Positions 54,095-63,364 of a DNA stretch of 64,000 nt are shown piece by piece. Each line of letters begins with the position of its first letter. Positions within the stretch are counted from its first letter, which is position 1. The notes beneath the pieces were generated by a model that was not told the origin of the DNA, ran no database searches, and was given only the letters and a program-made list of their open reading frames with translations. The DNA is from Rhodococcus sp. 14-2470-1b (GTDB lineage Bacteria; Actinomycetota; Actinomycetes; Mycobacteriales; Mycobacteriaceae). A program made the translations under genes and the position numbers. Location: assembly GCF_002259415.1 (NCBI RefSeq), contig NZ_NPFY01000013.1, positions 27,625 through 91,624 on the forward strand, given 5' to 3'.

Positions 54095-54999
54095 TGCGTC
54101 TGGGTTACGTCCATATCGACGTAACCGATCTGGAAGAAGCGAAGACCCACTACATCAACACACTTGGCATGGACGCCGTCCACGAGGACGACGGCACCGT
54201 CTACCTCAAGTCGTGGGACGAGGCAGACCATCACTCCGTCGTTCTTCGCGAAGGCGGCGTCGGTCTGGCGAAGCTCGGTTACAAGGTGTCCGACGAGAAG
54301 TCCCTGGCCGAGATCGAGAACCGAGTCCGCGCGTTCGGTGCTCGATACGAGCGTATGAGCAAGGGCGACAACCAATCCGTCGGAGACGGACTACGGGTGA
54401 CGCTCCCGTCCGAACATACTCTGGAGCTGTACACCGACATCGAATACGTCGGTACGGCAACGGGATTGTGGAACCCGGACCCGTGGCCGCGTTCCGGTGT
54501 GCGCGGGATCGGTGTTCCCCGCCTCGACCACACCCTGATCACGACCGAGGACCCGGTTCTGCTCGAGCGCTTCTTCGAGGAGTGCCTGGAGTTCCAGCCC
54601 GCCGAGCGGCTGGTGGGCGGCGAGGACAACACCGACCTGGTGGCGTCCTGGATGTTCTGTGGTGAACAACCCCACGACATCGCATTCGTCAAAGGCGAGA
54701 ACGGAAAACTTCATCATTTCGCGTACCACATCGCCGACTGGTCGGCATTACTGCACGCCGGCGACGTGTTTTCGATGCACGACGTGCCCATCGACTTCGG
54801 GCCCGCGCGTCACGGCATCACCCGGGGCGAGACCATCTACTTCTTCGACCCGGCGGGAAACCGCAACGAGGTGTTCTCGGGCGGCTACCGCACCGGCAAA
54901 GATTTCCGGACCATCACGTGGACCATGGATCAGGCTGCCCGTGGAATCAACTACACCCACCGTGAACTGGATCAGGACTTCCTGACGGTCGTCACCTAG
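54085..54999 (+). CDS. Catechol 2,3-dioxygenase-type extradiol dioxygenase
   Basis: A 304-residue two-domain vicinal-oxygen-chelate enzyme that splits the catechol ring next to the hydroxyls with O2. The iron ligands are visible in the C-terminal domain: His in PRLDHTLITTED, His in KLHHFAYHIADW, and Glu in GNRNEVFSGGY. AGGAG upstream supports ATG 54085. It is similar in length to XylE/DmpB. The product would be a 2-hydroxymuconic semialdehyde or, from a 3-substituted catechol, a ketone for the hydrolase next door. Confidence 0.93.
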   Translation: MSVMRLGYVHIDVTDLEEAKTHYINTLGMDAVHEDDGTVYLKSWDEADHHSVVLREGGVGLAKLGYKVSDEKSLAEIENRVRAFGARYERMSKGDNQSVGDGLRVTLPSEHTLELYTDIEYVGTATGLWNPDPWPRSGVRGIGVPRLDHTLITTEDPVLLERFFEECLEFQPAERLVGGEDNTDLVASWMFCGEQPHDIAFVKGENGKLHHFAYHIADWSALLHAGDVFSMHDVPIDFGPARHGITRGETIYFFDPAGNRNEVFSGGYRTGKDFRTITWTMDQAARGINYTHRELDQDFLTVVT

Positions 55000-55034
55000 A
55001 CAGCCGACACGCGACAGAGAGACGAGATTCTCAC

Positions 55035-55868
55035 ATGACCACCGCTACCGAGCAGACACCAGAGATAGCGAAGACCGTCGATGCAGGCGGAATCGCCACC
55101 AACTATCACGACGAAGGAACCGGCGCACCGGTGATCTTGATTCACGGGTCGGGACCAGGCGTCACGGCATGGGCAAACTGGCGCGGCGTGATTCCCGAAC
55201 TGTCGAAGACGTTCCGCGTAGTCGCCCCCGACATCCTCGGATTCGGTTTCACCGAGCGCCCCGACGGCGTCCAGTACGGAATGGAGGTGTGGACCCGGCA
55301 TCTCGTCGATTTTCTCGACGCTCTCGAATTGGATCGAGTATCGATCGTAGGCAACAGTTTCGGCGGTGCGCTTGCCCTGAGCATCGCCACCCGGCATCCC
55401 GAACGCGTCGACAAGCTGGTATTGATGGGAAGCGTCGGCGTCCCATTCGAGATCACCGACGGGCTGGACGCGGTGTGGGGGTTCGAGCCGTCATTCGAGA
55501 ACATGAGGTCGCTGCTCGATGTGTTCGCGTACGACCGGTCCCTGGTGAACGACGAGCTAGCCAGGCTCCGGCTTGCCGCGGCCACCCGTCCCGGAGTGCA
55601 GGAGGCATTCAGCGCGATGTTCCCTGCGCCGAGGCAGCAGGGGGTGGACGCGATGACGGTCGATCAGGAGCTCGTCGGGAAGCTGCAGAACGACACCCTG
55701 ATCGTGCACGGACGCGACGATCAGGTGATCCCGATGTCGAACTCGGTCGAGCTGGCCGGCTTGATCGACAAGTCACAACTGCACGTCTTCGGTCGTTGCG
55801 GCCACTGGGTGCAGATCGAAGAGTCGGCGCGGTTCAATGCGCTCGTCGGGAGCTTCCTGGCCGAGTGA
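55035..55868 (+). CDS. Meta-cleavage product hydrolase (alpha/beta hydrolase)
   Basis: A 277-residue C-C bond hydrolase of the XylF/BphD/HsaD type. ILIHGSGPGVTAWANW holds the HGSGPG oxyanion motif, GNSFGG the nucleophile Ser, VHGRDDQVIP the Asp and GRCGHWVQIE the His. It cuts the ring-opened product to 2-hydroxypenta-2,4-dienoate and a small acid. That diene acid is the substrate of the hydratase encoded at 45804, so the two operons form one pathway. It is the last gene of the operon. Confidence 0.93.
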   Translation: MTTATEQTPEIAKTVDAGGIATNYHDEGTGAPVILIHGSGPGVTAWANWRGVIPELSKTFRVVAPDILGFGFTERPDGVQYGMEVWTRHLVDFLDALELDRVSIVGNSFGGALALSIATRHPERVDKLVLMGSVGVPFEITDGLDAVWGFEPSFENMRSLLDVFAYDRSLVNDELARLRLAAATRPGVQEAFSAMFPAPRQQGVDAMTVDQELVGKLQNDTLIVHGRDDQVIPMSNSVELAGLIDKSQLHVFGRCGHWVQIEESARFNALVGSFLAE

Positions 55869-55963
55869 GATGCGTGGTTTCTGCTGTCATGGGGGAGGTA
55901 GGCCAAGGGCGTCGTCGAATACCCTGAGCTGCACAGTGTTCCGCTGTTCCTAGAAATCGGTTG

Positions 55964-55997
55964 ACAAAGCGCGAGAGGTCTACCTCTCGCGCTTTGT
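55964..55997 (+). terminator. Terminator after the meta-cleavage operon
   Basis: A perfect 15-bp stem (55964-55978 with 55983-55997) with a TCTA loop, about 95 bases after the hydrolase stop. The tail (GCTGTTC) is not a clean T run. The surrounding 55869-56188 region holds no other recognisable feature. Confidence 0.7.
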
Positions 55998-56188
55998 GCT
56001 GTTCGCGCGCATCGATTCACCCCCGTTGGACCCGATACAACTCGAAGACCGAATATCTTGCGGCGAACCTCGGCGCCGAAACTCTGTTTTCCCAGCTCAG
56101 AGTGCTGAAGAGGGCGTGCTCAAACCGCTTAACTTATTTGTAACGCAGGGGCAGTGCAGCGCAAAATCTTCTTCCCTACATTGACTTC

Positions 56189-56935
56189 ATGCTTCGACAC
56201 GGATCAGGGCCTCACCCACGGACGGGACGGCGCAACGCCGCGGCCCGGCGTGTGCGCGACCTGCTTCGTTCGGCGATCGTGCACGGCTAGTTCCGGGCCG
56301 GTACCTTGCCGAGCGAACCGTCGTTGATGTTGTCGTTCTCCACGAGCAGGCAGGTTATCCGTGACGCACTTGCGCTGCTCCGAGACGAAGGCCTCGTGCG
56401 ACGGGCCCAGGGTGCAGGAACCCTGTCCACCGCCACCGGAGTTCGGCACGATTTCGACTTCCTGCACGGTCCGGCCGGCGTCGACGTCGACATCAGTCAC
56501 GAGGTGCTCTCGGTCAACCAGGAGGCGGCGTCGCCCCAGGTCGCCCAAAGGCTGCAGATCGATGTCGGGGTCGACTGTGGCGTCGTCGAACTGCTGACGT
56601 CGCTGGACGGTGAACCGTTCTACACCGCTACCACGTACGTGCCCGCGTCGTTCGTGCCCATGATTGCGCAGTTCGGACCTCGTACCGAATGGTTCGCCCT
56701 GTACGAAAGGGCCGGGATCCATTTGGGCACAACCGATCACTCCATAGAAGCTGTCGTCGCAGACGATCTGGTCGCCCAGTTGCTCGACGTTCGCGTGGGG
56801 CATCCACTGCTGCTGTTCGAACGGCTCGTACGCGATACCACCGGCACACCGGTGGAGTACGCCTTCACTCGCGTTCGGGGTGACCGGCTGACCTTGATGC
56901 AGCACCTGACCCGTCCGACGACACTCGATCCCTGA
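56189..56935 (+). pseudogene. GntR (HutC/UTRA) regulator interrupted by a single amber codon
   Basis: Read from ATG 56189 the frame gives a complete GntR protein of 248 codons except for one TAG at 56288-56290 (codon 34), where relatives have a Gln or Glu before F-x-x-G-x-L-P-S-E. Before it is AARRVRDLLRSAIVHG; after it comes SRQVIRDALALLRDEGLVRR and an intact UTRA ligand domain ending LTRPTTLDP. No other damage is seen, so the mutation is recent, or the codon is read through. Restart at TTG 56306 would give a 209-residue protein lacking the first DNA-binding helix. It would have controlled the oxidoreductase/ABC genes that follow. Confidence 0.82.
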
Positions 56936-57200
56936 CGGGACGCCGGACACAGTCGTTACCTGACGGCGCCGTAGGTACTGCGCCGACCCGATGGACCCCA
57001 CGTCGAGGGTCGTGTGTGTTCTTTCGCGCGACCACCGAGTTGTGGCACCCGTGACCCACGTCTGCCGCAACGAGATCCGTTACACGCATGTCTTTTTCCG
57101 CCGGACGTGCGTCCAAGAGATAGAGGAAGAAAAGTTGAACTACATCGATTCCGCTTCGATATCGACTGTGCCCCGTGGATATCGGGGCGTGCCGCGCACG

Positions 57201-58217
57201 ATGCGTGCCGTGAGGGCAGGCGTCGAAGGGGGTGGCCCCGAGTCGCTACAGCAGGAGGTCGTCCCCGTCCCGATTCCTAGCAGCGGGCAGGTCTTGGTGA
57301 AAGTCGATGCAACGACGGTTATTTCGTCGGAGATCGCCAGCCGGGAGGGGGTGTCGACGGCTCTGCTTCCCTTGACGCTCGGCAACGAGTTCATCGGTCG
57401 AGTGGTATCGGCCCCCGACAGGGACGTTGTGCTGGGTACCCGGGTCGCCGGCGGCTACGGCGGATACGGGTACACGCGCGACGGTGCCTGGGCGGAGTAC
57501 ATCTGCGTCGACACCGAAGACGCCATTCCCTTCGAATCCGAGCTCGATTCTGCAACCCTCGCGGCGATACCTGCTTCGTTCACTGCGGCATCGGGGAGCC
57601 TTGCAGCGTTGGGTGACATAGAAGGAAAGACCTTGATGATCCGCGGTGGTACCTCGGGTGTCGGTCTTGCACTTGCCTCACTTGCCAAGGATGCGGGCGC
57701 GCAGGTGATTTCCACGACGAGGGCGCCGCAGAAGCGCGAGCAGTTGCTTGCCCACGGTGTCGATCATGTAGTGGTCGACGGCCTCGGATTGCGCGAGGAG
57801 GTCGAGGCGATCATCCCCGGTGGCGCGGACTCGGCTGTCGACCTGCTCGGATTGGCGACCCTGCCGGACACGTTGAAGTGCGTGCGCGAGTACGGGGTCG
57901 TCTGTCTCACTGGGCTTCTGCAGGATCAGAAGAACTCGATGGTGAGCGGCGTCCGTGAAGATCGCTCCACCAACACTTTTCCGCACCCTCTCGAATTCAT
58001 TCCACCGTCGGTTCGTCTCACGGCAGGGGGAGTGCACGGATCACCGCGGACCCCACAGATGCTCCGGGATTGGATACGCGGAATCGAAACCGGTCGGTAC
58101 CGCATGCCCGTCGACTCGGTCTTCCCTCTCGAGAAGATGGCCGATGCCCATCGACGCCGAGCCGACCCGGCTGCATTCGGAAAAGTAGTCGTCACCGTGT
58201 CGAAGGACGAATCATGA
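57201..58217 (+). CDS. MDR-family (zinc-less) alcohol dehydrogenase / quinone-oxidoreductase-like enzyme
   Basis: A 338-residue medium-chain reductase. An N-terminal GroES-like domain (LPLTLGNEFIGRVVSA; GGYGGYGYTRDGAWAEY) is followed by the NADP loop IRGGTSGVGLALASLA. No Cys/His catalytic zinc set is visible, which points to the quinone or enone reductase branch. A strong ribosome site (AGAGGAAG at 57122) precedes a TTG at 57135 that would add 22 residues; family members start at the later ATG. Its stop overlaps the ABC binding protein start (ATGA), so it belongs to the transport operon. Confidence 0.83.
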   Translation: MRAVRAGVEGGGPESLQQEVVPVPIPSSGQVLVKVDATTVISSEIASREGVSTALLPLTLGNEFIGRVVSAPDRDVVLGTRVAGGYGGYGYTRDGAWAEYICVDTEDAIPFESELDSATLAAIPASFTAASGSLAALGDIEGKTLMIRGGTSGVGLALASLAKDAGAQVISTTRAPQKREQLLAHGVDHVVVDGLGLREEVEAIIPGGADSAVDLLGLATLPDTLKCVREYGVVCLTGLLQDQKNSMVSGVREDRSTNTFPHPLEFIPPSVRLTAGGVHGSPRTPQMLRDWIRGIETGRYRMPVDSVFPLEKMADAHRRRADPAAFGKVVVTVSKDES

Positions 58218-59449
58218 AACGTTCCGTGAAGGCCGCACTGGTCTGCGCAGCGACATCGGTGCTTGCGATCGGATGCAGCACGGGATCGTCGGCCTCCGAA
58301 TATGGCACCGGTGTTGATGTGTTCGCCGGACTCACAGGCGAACCCGTCAAGGTGATGACGATCGGAAACTGGACTCAACCGCTACTCGGAACATCCAACC
58401 CCGAGTTTCCGGCGGGTGCCCGCGCGGCTGCCGCAGCTGCCAACGCGGCCGGTGGCCTCGGCGGACGTCCGATCGAGGTGTTGGTCTGCAGCGACGAGCT
58501 CAACCCCGATGTCGCGCGGCAGTGTGCCCGCGAGGCGGTGAAGGCAAAGGTTGCAGCGGTCGTGGGTCTACAAACCACCAACGAGACGACTGTCCTCCCC
58601 ATACTGGAGTCCGCAGGTATTCCCGCAGTGGGCGTATATCCCTTCACCGACATCGGGTTGAGCAGTCCTGCATCGTTCCCCGATGTATCCGGCTTCGTCG
58701 GCCAAACGCTGGGAATGGGGGTGCAGCTGGCGGCTGCAGGGGCGAGCGAGGTGAGCGTGGTCGTGCCCGGAGGGCTGGGCGGGATCTCGGGCGCCATCAG
58801 TAGTTCTGTCGAGGCCGGCGCGGCGCAGGCGAATGTCCCGTTCGCCAGCTTGGTCCAGGTACCCGCCAAATCACCGGACCTGAGCGCCGTCGTTGCCGCC
58901 GCCACGGACGATGGTGCAAGCGTCGCCGGATTTGCCAACGACGAAGCGGAATTCGTGCGATCGATGCGCATGCTCGCACCCGACTCGCACGTCACGACCT
59001 TCCCTTTCAACCTGACCGCCAAGGTTCTCGAGAGTGTCGGTGAGGACGCCGAGGGCGTCCTGTCGGTGGAGGGCTTCGTTCCCCCGTCGGCGGATACTCC
59101 GGGCATACGGCAGTTCCGGGCCGATCTCGAAGCCTTCGATCCGGCGATACCCGTAACCGCGACGGGACTGCACGAGTGGCTGGCGATGTGGACCTTCGTC
59201 AGAGTGGCAGGCTCACTCGAGACCGTCAGCTCGACGTCGGTGCAGGACGCGATGAACAACGTTCGCGAACTCGACATGGGAGGCATCACCCCTCCGTACT
59301 CCACGACTTCGGGCAGCAGTCGATACCCCAGGTTGTTCAATCCGACGGTTGTTTTTCAGACGATCGAGGACGGTCAGACCGTCCTACAGAACCCAGCCGA
59401 TCCTCCCTTCGTCCCGATCGGGGACCTGATCGACGCCGGTAACGGCTAG
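58214..59449 (+). CDS. ABC importer substrate-binding lipoprotein, branched-chain amino-acid (LivK) type
   Basis: A 411-residue lipoprotein: signal peptide with lipobox LAIGC at about 17-21, then a type I periplasmic-binding fold (VKVMTIGNWTQP; AAAAAANAAGGLGGRPIEVLVCSD; VAAVVGLQTTNETTV). HAAT-family binders of this kind take up amino acids and, in many actinobacteria and proteobacteria, aromatic acids, amides or urea. Its place beside a catabolic cluster favours an aromatic or acid ligand. ATG 58214 overlaps the preceding stop. Confidence 0.88.
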   Translation: MKRSVKAALVCAATSVLAIGCSTGSSASEYGTGVDVFAGLTGEPVKVMTIGNWTQPLLGTSNPEFPAGARAAAAAANAAGGLGGRPIEVLVCSDELNPDVARQCAREAVKAKVAAVVGLQTTNETTVLPILESAGIPAVGVYPFTDIGLSSPASFPDVSGFVGQTLGMGVQLAAAGASEVSVVVPGGLGGISGAISSSVEAGAAQANVPFASLVQVPAKSPDLSAVVAAATDDGASVAGFANDEAEFVRSMRMLAPDSHVTTFPFNLTAKVLESVGEDAEGVLSVEGFVPPSADTPGIRQFRADLEAFDPAIPVTATGLHEWLAMWTFVRVAGSLETVSSTSVQDAMNNVRELDMGGITPPYSTTSGSSRYPRLFNPTVVFQTIEDGQTVLQNPADPPFVPIGDLIDAGNG

Positions 59450-59483
59450 TCGCGAACGATCGCGACGGACAGGACACTTCCTC

Positions 59484-62162
59484 ATGAACGATTTTCTGCA
59501 GTTCGCTCTTCTGGGAATCGGAGTCGGCGCGGTGTACGGCCTGTCGGCTCAAGGCCTGGTGCTGATTTTCCTGGGAAACAAGGTACTGAACTTCTCCCAG
59601 GGCGCGATCGCGCTCGTAGCGGCCTACGTGTACTTCGAACTCACCGACGCCGGCGTGCCGATGTGGACGTCGGTGCTCATCGCCCTGGCGGTCAGCGCCG
59701 TACTGGGAGCCGTCATCGAATTGGCGGTGATGCGGCCGTTGCGGGACGCTTCCTCGGTGACGCGATTGGTGGCCACCATCGGCCTGCTCACCGTCATTCA
59801 GTCCGCGGCCCTTCTGCGCTACGGCGACTCCACGCAGTTCGTACAGAGTGTGTTGCCGCGCAAGACCTGGCGTCTGACCGACCAACTCGTCATTACCTCG
59901 GACCGAGCCTTGCTCCTCCTCATCGGTTCGGTGATCACGTTCTTGCTCGTGTGCACCTACCGTTACACGCGGTTCGGAACGGCGACGGTGGCCGTCGCCG
60001 AAAATCCGCGAGCCGCCGAAGTACTTGGTTGGTCGTCGCGTTCCATATCGCTCGCCAACTGGGCATTCGGGGCGTTGCTCGCGGGTGGCGCGGGCATCCT
60101 GATTGCGCCGATCAACGGACTCAATGTCGTCGCCATGAGCAATGTGGTCTACGGGGCATTGGCGGCTGCGTTGATCGGTGCGTTCCGTTCCTTCGGATGG
60201 GCGATGGCAGGAGGTCTGCTTCTCGGCGTCGCGCAGGCCGAGACCGTTCGGATCAGCGGCGACGCAGGGTGGTCCACGGCCATCCCGTTCTTGGTGATCA
60301 TCGCGGCGGTGTTGGTGCGTAGGAACACGTTGTCACCTCGCGGAGATGCCAAGCAGGCGCTCCCCGCAGTCGGATCGGGACGAATCGAACCGAGAACTGC
60401 GCTGACCACAGCAGTCGTGGTTGTGGTGGCCATCTTCCTCATGTCGGGCAACATGCTCGACGCTCTGTCCACGTCGCTCGTTGCCGCCATCATCGGACTG
60501 TCGATCGTGGTGTCGACGGGGTACGCCGGGCAGCTTTCCCTCGCGCAGTATGCGGTTGCCGGTCTCGGCGCACTCGTCGCAGCCCGGCTGGCGTCGGAGG
60601 TCGGTCTTCCGTTCGTGCTCTCACTGGTGGCCGGTGCAAGTGCAGGCGCCGCCGGAGGGGCGTTGATCGCAATGCTGTCGCTACGAGTCCGGGGCGACAC
60701 GGTTGCGATCGTGACACTCGGTGTGGCCTTGGCGTTCCAGGCCCTCGTTCTGGCGAACCCGGCTTTCACCGGAGGTATTGCAGGGATATCGGTTCCGGCA
60801 CCGACCGTGTTCGGTATCGATGTCGACAGCGTCGCTCACCCAACCAGGTTCGCGATACTCTGCGTCGTGATCCTGGCGCTGTGTTGCTGTGCAGTGGCCA
60901 ACGTACGCCGCGGTGAGGCCGGTCGGAGGCTGCTGGCCACTCGGAGCGGTGAGCGTGCGGCAGCGACCCTCGGAATCAACACATCTCGGGCGAAGATCTA
61001 TGCGCTGACCGTCGCGGGGGCGCTGGCGGGTCTGGCGGGTGCCGTCGAAGCATTCAGCCAACCGCAACTCGTATTCACGGGGTTCACGACGGACGCTGCG
61101 ATGGCCCTGCTCGTCGCCGTCGTTCTGGCTGGGACCGGGTTCATCGCAGCCGGGCCTATGGCTGGGTTCGCGGTTACCGGCGGAGTGGTCTACTACCTGC
61201 TGACGCTCACCGGTTGGCAGCAATATCTACCGTTGGCTCTCGGTGTCCTTCTGCTCGTCAATCTAGTTCTCGTGCCCGACGGTCTCGTTCCACAGAATGC
61301 TGCGATGGCGCGGCGTCTGATGCGGCGTCTGATGCGGCGTAGCCCACGTTCGACGTTGTCCGAGACTGTAGCCGAACCCGTTGTGTTCGAGTCGTTCTCA
61401 CGGCGTGGATCACATCTGGAAGTCCGTGACCTCAGTGTGTCGTTCGGCGGTGTCACCGCGCTGGACAATGTCAGCCTCACGGTTCCCGCGGGAAGCGTCG
61501 AAGGAGTCATCGGGCCGAACGGCGCCGGAAAGACGACGTTGATCGATTCCGTCACCGGCGTCACCCGCAGGTACGACGGCGACGTGTCGATCGACGGATG
61601 GTCCTTCGGTCGGATGTCTGCAGCAGCACGTGCGGAAGCGGGTCTCGGCCGGACGCTGCAAGCACTGGAACTGTTCGACGAGTTGACTGTTCGCGAGAAT
61701 CTCGAGGTCGGCTCGGGTAGGCAGCGCAAGTGGACGTACCTGCGAGACCTGGTATGGCCGGCGAAAATGGCTTTGTCACCAGCCGCGTTGGTGGCCGTCG
61801 ACCGATTCGGCCTCGCCACGGTACTCGATCGTCGTCCTCACGAACTGCCCTACGGACAAAGGCGGCTGGTAGCGATTGCCCGCGCCGTCGCGGCGCAACC
61901 GGCGGTGCTGCTACTCGATGAGCCTGCGGCCGGATTGTCCGCTCCCGAACGAGACGAGCTGGTGGACTTGATCAGGAGTCTCGTCGACGAATGCGGGATG
62001 GGTATTCTCCTCGTCGAACACGACGTGGACCTCGTCATGAAGGTGTGCGATCACATCACCGTCCTGGAATTCGGCAAAGTCGTCGCCCGCGGCACCCCGG
62101 CGGAGATTCGGCTGGACAGTGAAGTACGCCGGGCCTTCCTCGGAGAAACGGAAACAGTGTGA
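59484..62162 (+). CDS. LivH-LivM-LivG fusion: two ABC permeases and one ATPase in one chain
   Basis: An 892-residue protein that joins what are normally three subunits. Residues about 1-290 are a LivH permease (GVGAVYGLSAQGLVLIF...NFSQGA), about 305-610 a LivM permease (STGYAGQLSLAQYAVAGLGA), and about 635-892 a LivG ATPase with Walker A GPNGAGKTT near 676, Walker B VLLLDEPAAGL near 808 and the switch His in VEHDVDL. The ABC signature reads LPYGQRR rather than LSGGQ, as in many LivG proteins. A short basic linker (MARRLMRRLMRR), made by a 12-base tandem DNA repeat, joins permease and ATPase. Confidence 0.9.
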   Translation: MNDFLQFALLGIGVGAVYGLSAQGLVLIFLGNKVLNFSQGAIALVAAYVYFELTDAGVPMWTSVLIALAVSAVLGAVIELAVMRPLRDASSVTRLVATIGLLTVIQSAALLRYGDSTQFVQSVLPRKTWRLTDQLVITSDRALLLLIGSVITFLLVCTYRYTRFGTATVAVAENPRAAEVLGWSSRSISLANWAFGALLAGGAGILIAPINGLNVVAMSNVVYGALAAALIGAFRSFGWAMAGGLLLGVAQAETVRISGDAGWSTAIPFLVIIAAVLVRRNTLSPRGDAKQALPAVGSGRIEPRTALTTAVVVVVAIFLMSGNMLDALSTSLVAAIIGLSIVVSTGYAGQLSLAQYAVAGLGALVAARLASEVGLPFVLSLVAGASAGAAGGALIAMLSLRVRGDTVAIVTLGVALAFQALVLANPAFTGGIAGISVPAPTVFGIDVDSVAHPTRFAILCVVILALCCCAVANVRRGEAGRRLLATRSGERAAATLGINTSRAKIYALTVAGALAGLAGAVEAFSQPQLVFTGFTTDAAMALLVAVVLAGTGFIAAGPMAGFAVTGGVVYYLLTLTGWQQYLPLALGVLLLVNLVLVPDGLVPQNAAMARRLMRRLMRRSPRSTLSETVAEPVVFESFSRRGSHLEVRDLSVSFGGVTALDNVSLTVPAGSVEGVIGPNGAGKTTLIDSVTGVTRRYDGDVSIDGWSFGRMSAAARAEAGLGRTLQALELFDELTVRENLEVGSGRQRKWTYLRDLVWPAKMALSPAALVAVDRFGLATVLDRRPHELPYGQRRLVAIARAVAAQPAVLLLDEPAAGLSAPERDELVDLIRSLVDECGMGILLVEHDVDLVMKVCDHITVLEFGKVVARGTPAEIRLDSEVRRAFLGETETV
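61310..61340 (+). repeat. 12-base tandem repeat inside the permease-ATPase linker
   Basis: CGGCGTCTGATG is repeated in direct succession about two and a half times, coding Arg-Arg-Leu-Met units in the linker between the LivM and LivG parts. The in-frame unit can change copy number without a frameshift and would then vary linker length. Confidence 0.6.
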
Positions 62163-62869
62163 TGTCGACATCGCTGGACAATTCGGTGCTCGCTGCGCGA
62201 AATCTGTGTGTCGGTTACGGGGAAATTCCCGTCCTTCACGACGTCAGTGTGGGCGTCGCGCCCGGAGAAGTGGTGGCCTTGCTGGGACGTAACGGCGCGG
62301 GGAAGAGCACGCTGCTTCTGGCCCTCGGCGGTATTCTGCGTCCGTCAGCGGGCGTCGTGGCGCTCGGTGGGAAGGAGTGCACCACCGCGGCTCACCGCCG
62401 GGCCCGGGACGGACTCGCTTACGTCATCGAGGAAAGGGGCGTGTTCACCGGGCTTTCAGTACTGCAGAACCTCCGCCTGGGGCAGGGAACCGTCGACGAC
62501 GCGCTGGCCATCTTCCCGGAGCTCGAACCGCACCTGACTCGATCGGCAGGTCTTCTCTCCGGTGGCCAGCAGCAGATGCTTGCGGTCGCCCGCGCACTGG
62601 CAGCAAAACCGAAGGTGCTCTTGGTGGACGAACTCTCGCTCGGACTCGCACCGTTGGTGGTGGAGAGAATCTTCCGCGCGATCGACGAGGCACGAAGCAC
62701 CGGGGTCGGCGTGATGCTGGTGGAGCAGCACTCTCGCACAGCCCTGCAAGTCGCAGACCGCGCCTACGTGCTCGATCAGGGCCGGATAGTGCTCGACGGA
62801 GCCGCGTCGGACATGTTGCCGAGGATCGACGAGATCGAGCAGGCTTATCTGGGGGTCGGCGGACAGTGA
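62162..62869 (+). CDS. livF: LivF-type ABC ATPase
   Basis: A 235-residue ATPase, the second nucleotide-binding subunit of the importer. Walker A is GRNGAGKST near 42, Q-loop in the ERGVFTGL region, signature LLSGGQQQML near 131, Walker B VLLVDELSLGLAP and switch His in VEQHSR. DEL in Walker B, for the common DEP, is usual in LivF. ATG 62162 overlaps the fusion stop (GTGATG also allows GTG 62159). The ATPase pair would be the fused LivG domain plus this protein. Confidence 0.92.
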   Translation: MSTSLDNSVLAARNLCVGYGEIPVLHDVSVGVAPGEVVALLGRNGAGKSTLLLALGGILRPSAGVVALGGKECTTAAHRRARDGLAYVIEERGVFTGLSVLQNLRLGQGTVDDALAIFPELEPHLTRSAGLLSGGQQQMLAVARALAAKPKVLLVDELSLGLAPLVVERIFRAIDEARSTGVGVMLVEQHSRTALQVADRAYVLDQGRIVLDGAASDMLPRIDEIEQAYLGVGGQ

Positions 62870-62928
62870 CCGCAGTACTGCCACTCGTGAACTCGTAGCG
62901 CCCCCGGCGTGCGTCGTCGGAGAGTGCG

Positions 62929-63342
62929 TCAGGCAGGCTGGCTGACGCGGATGTGGTTGCCGAAGGGGTCGCGGAAGCCGAAGTCGGTGCCGTACGGCTG
63001 TTCGACAGGTTCCTGAGTAATGTCGACTCCGGCATCACGGAGGGCTGCGAAGGTGGCGTGGACGTCACTGCTCGTGAGGAACAGTCCACCCAGCGCACCT
63101 TTGGTGACGAGTTCACGCACCTGGGCGGCGGTTTCGTCGTCATGTTGGGGGCCTCCGACGAGCTCGAGCAGCAGCTGAACACCGCCTCCGGGAAGAGCAA
63201 CGGTCAACCACCGCATGAAGCCGAGGTCGATGTCGTCGTGGACCTCGAAGCCCAGGTGGGTGGAGTAGAAGTTCAGCGCTTCGTCCTGGTCGAGGACAGG
63301 GACACTCTTGATGAGGACGGAGGTGATGTGGTTAGTGGTCAT
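62929..63342 (-). CDS. VOC (glyoxalase/bleomycin-resistance fold) protein
   Basis: A 137-residue single-repeat VOC protein: DEALNFYSTHLGFEVHDDI, the middle QLLLELVGG, and GFRDPFGNHIRVSQ, which resembles the Glu/Asn end of the family. It may bind a metal and a small ligand or act as a stress-linked lyase. It is 22 bases downstream of the AraC gene on the same strand, a pairing common in actinobacteria in which the regulator controls the VOC gene. Confidence 0.83.
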   Translation of the reverse strand: MTTNHITSVLIKSVPVLDQDEALNFYSTHLGFEVHDDIDLGFMRWLTVALPGGGVQLLLELVGGPQHDDETAAQVRELVTKGALGGLFLTSSDVHATFAALRDAGVDITQEPVEQPYGTDFGFRDPFGNHIRVSQPA

Positions 63343-63364
63343 GATTGCGACGTTAGTAGACCGT

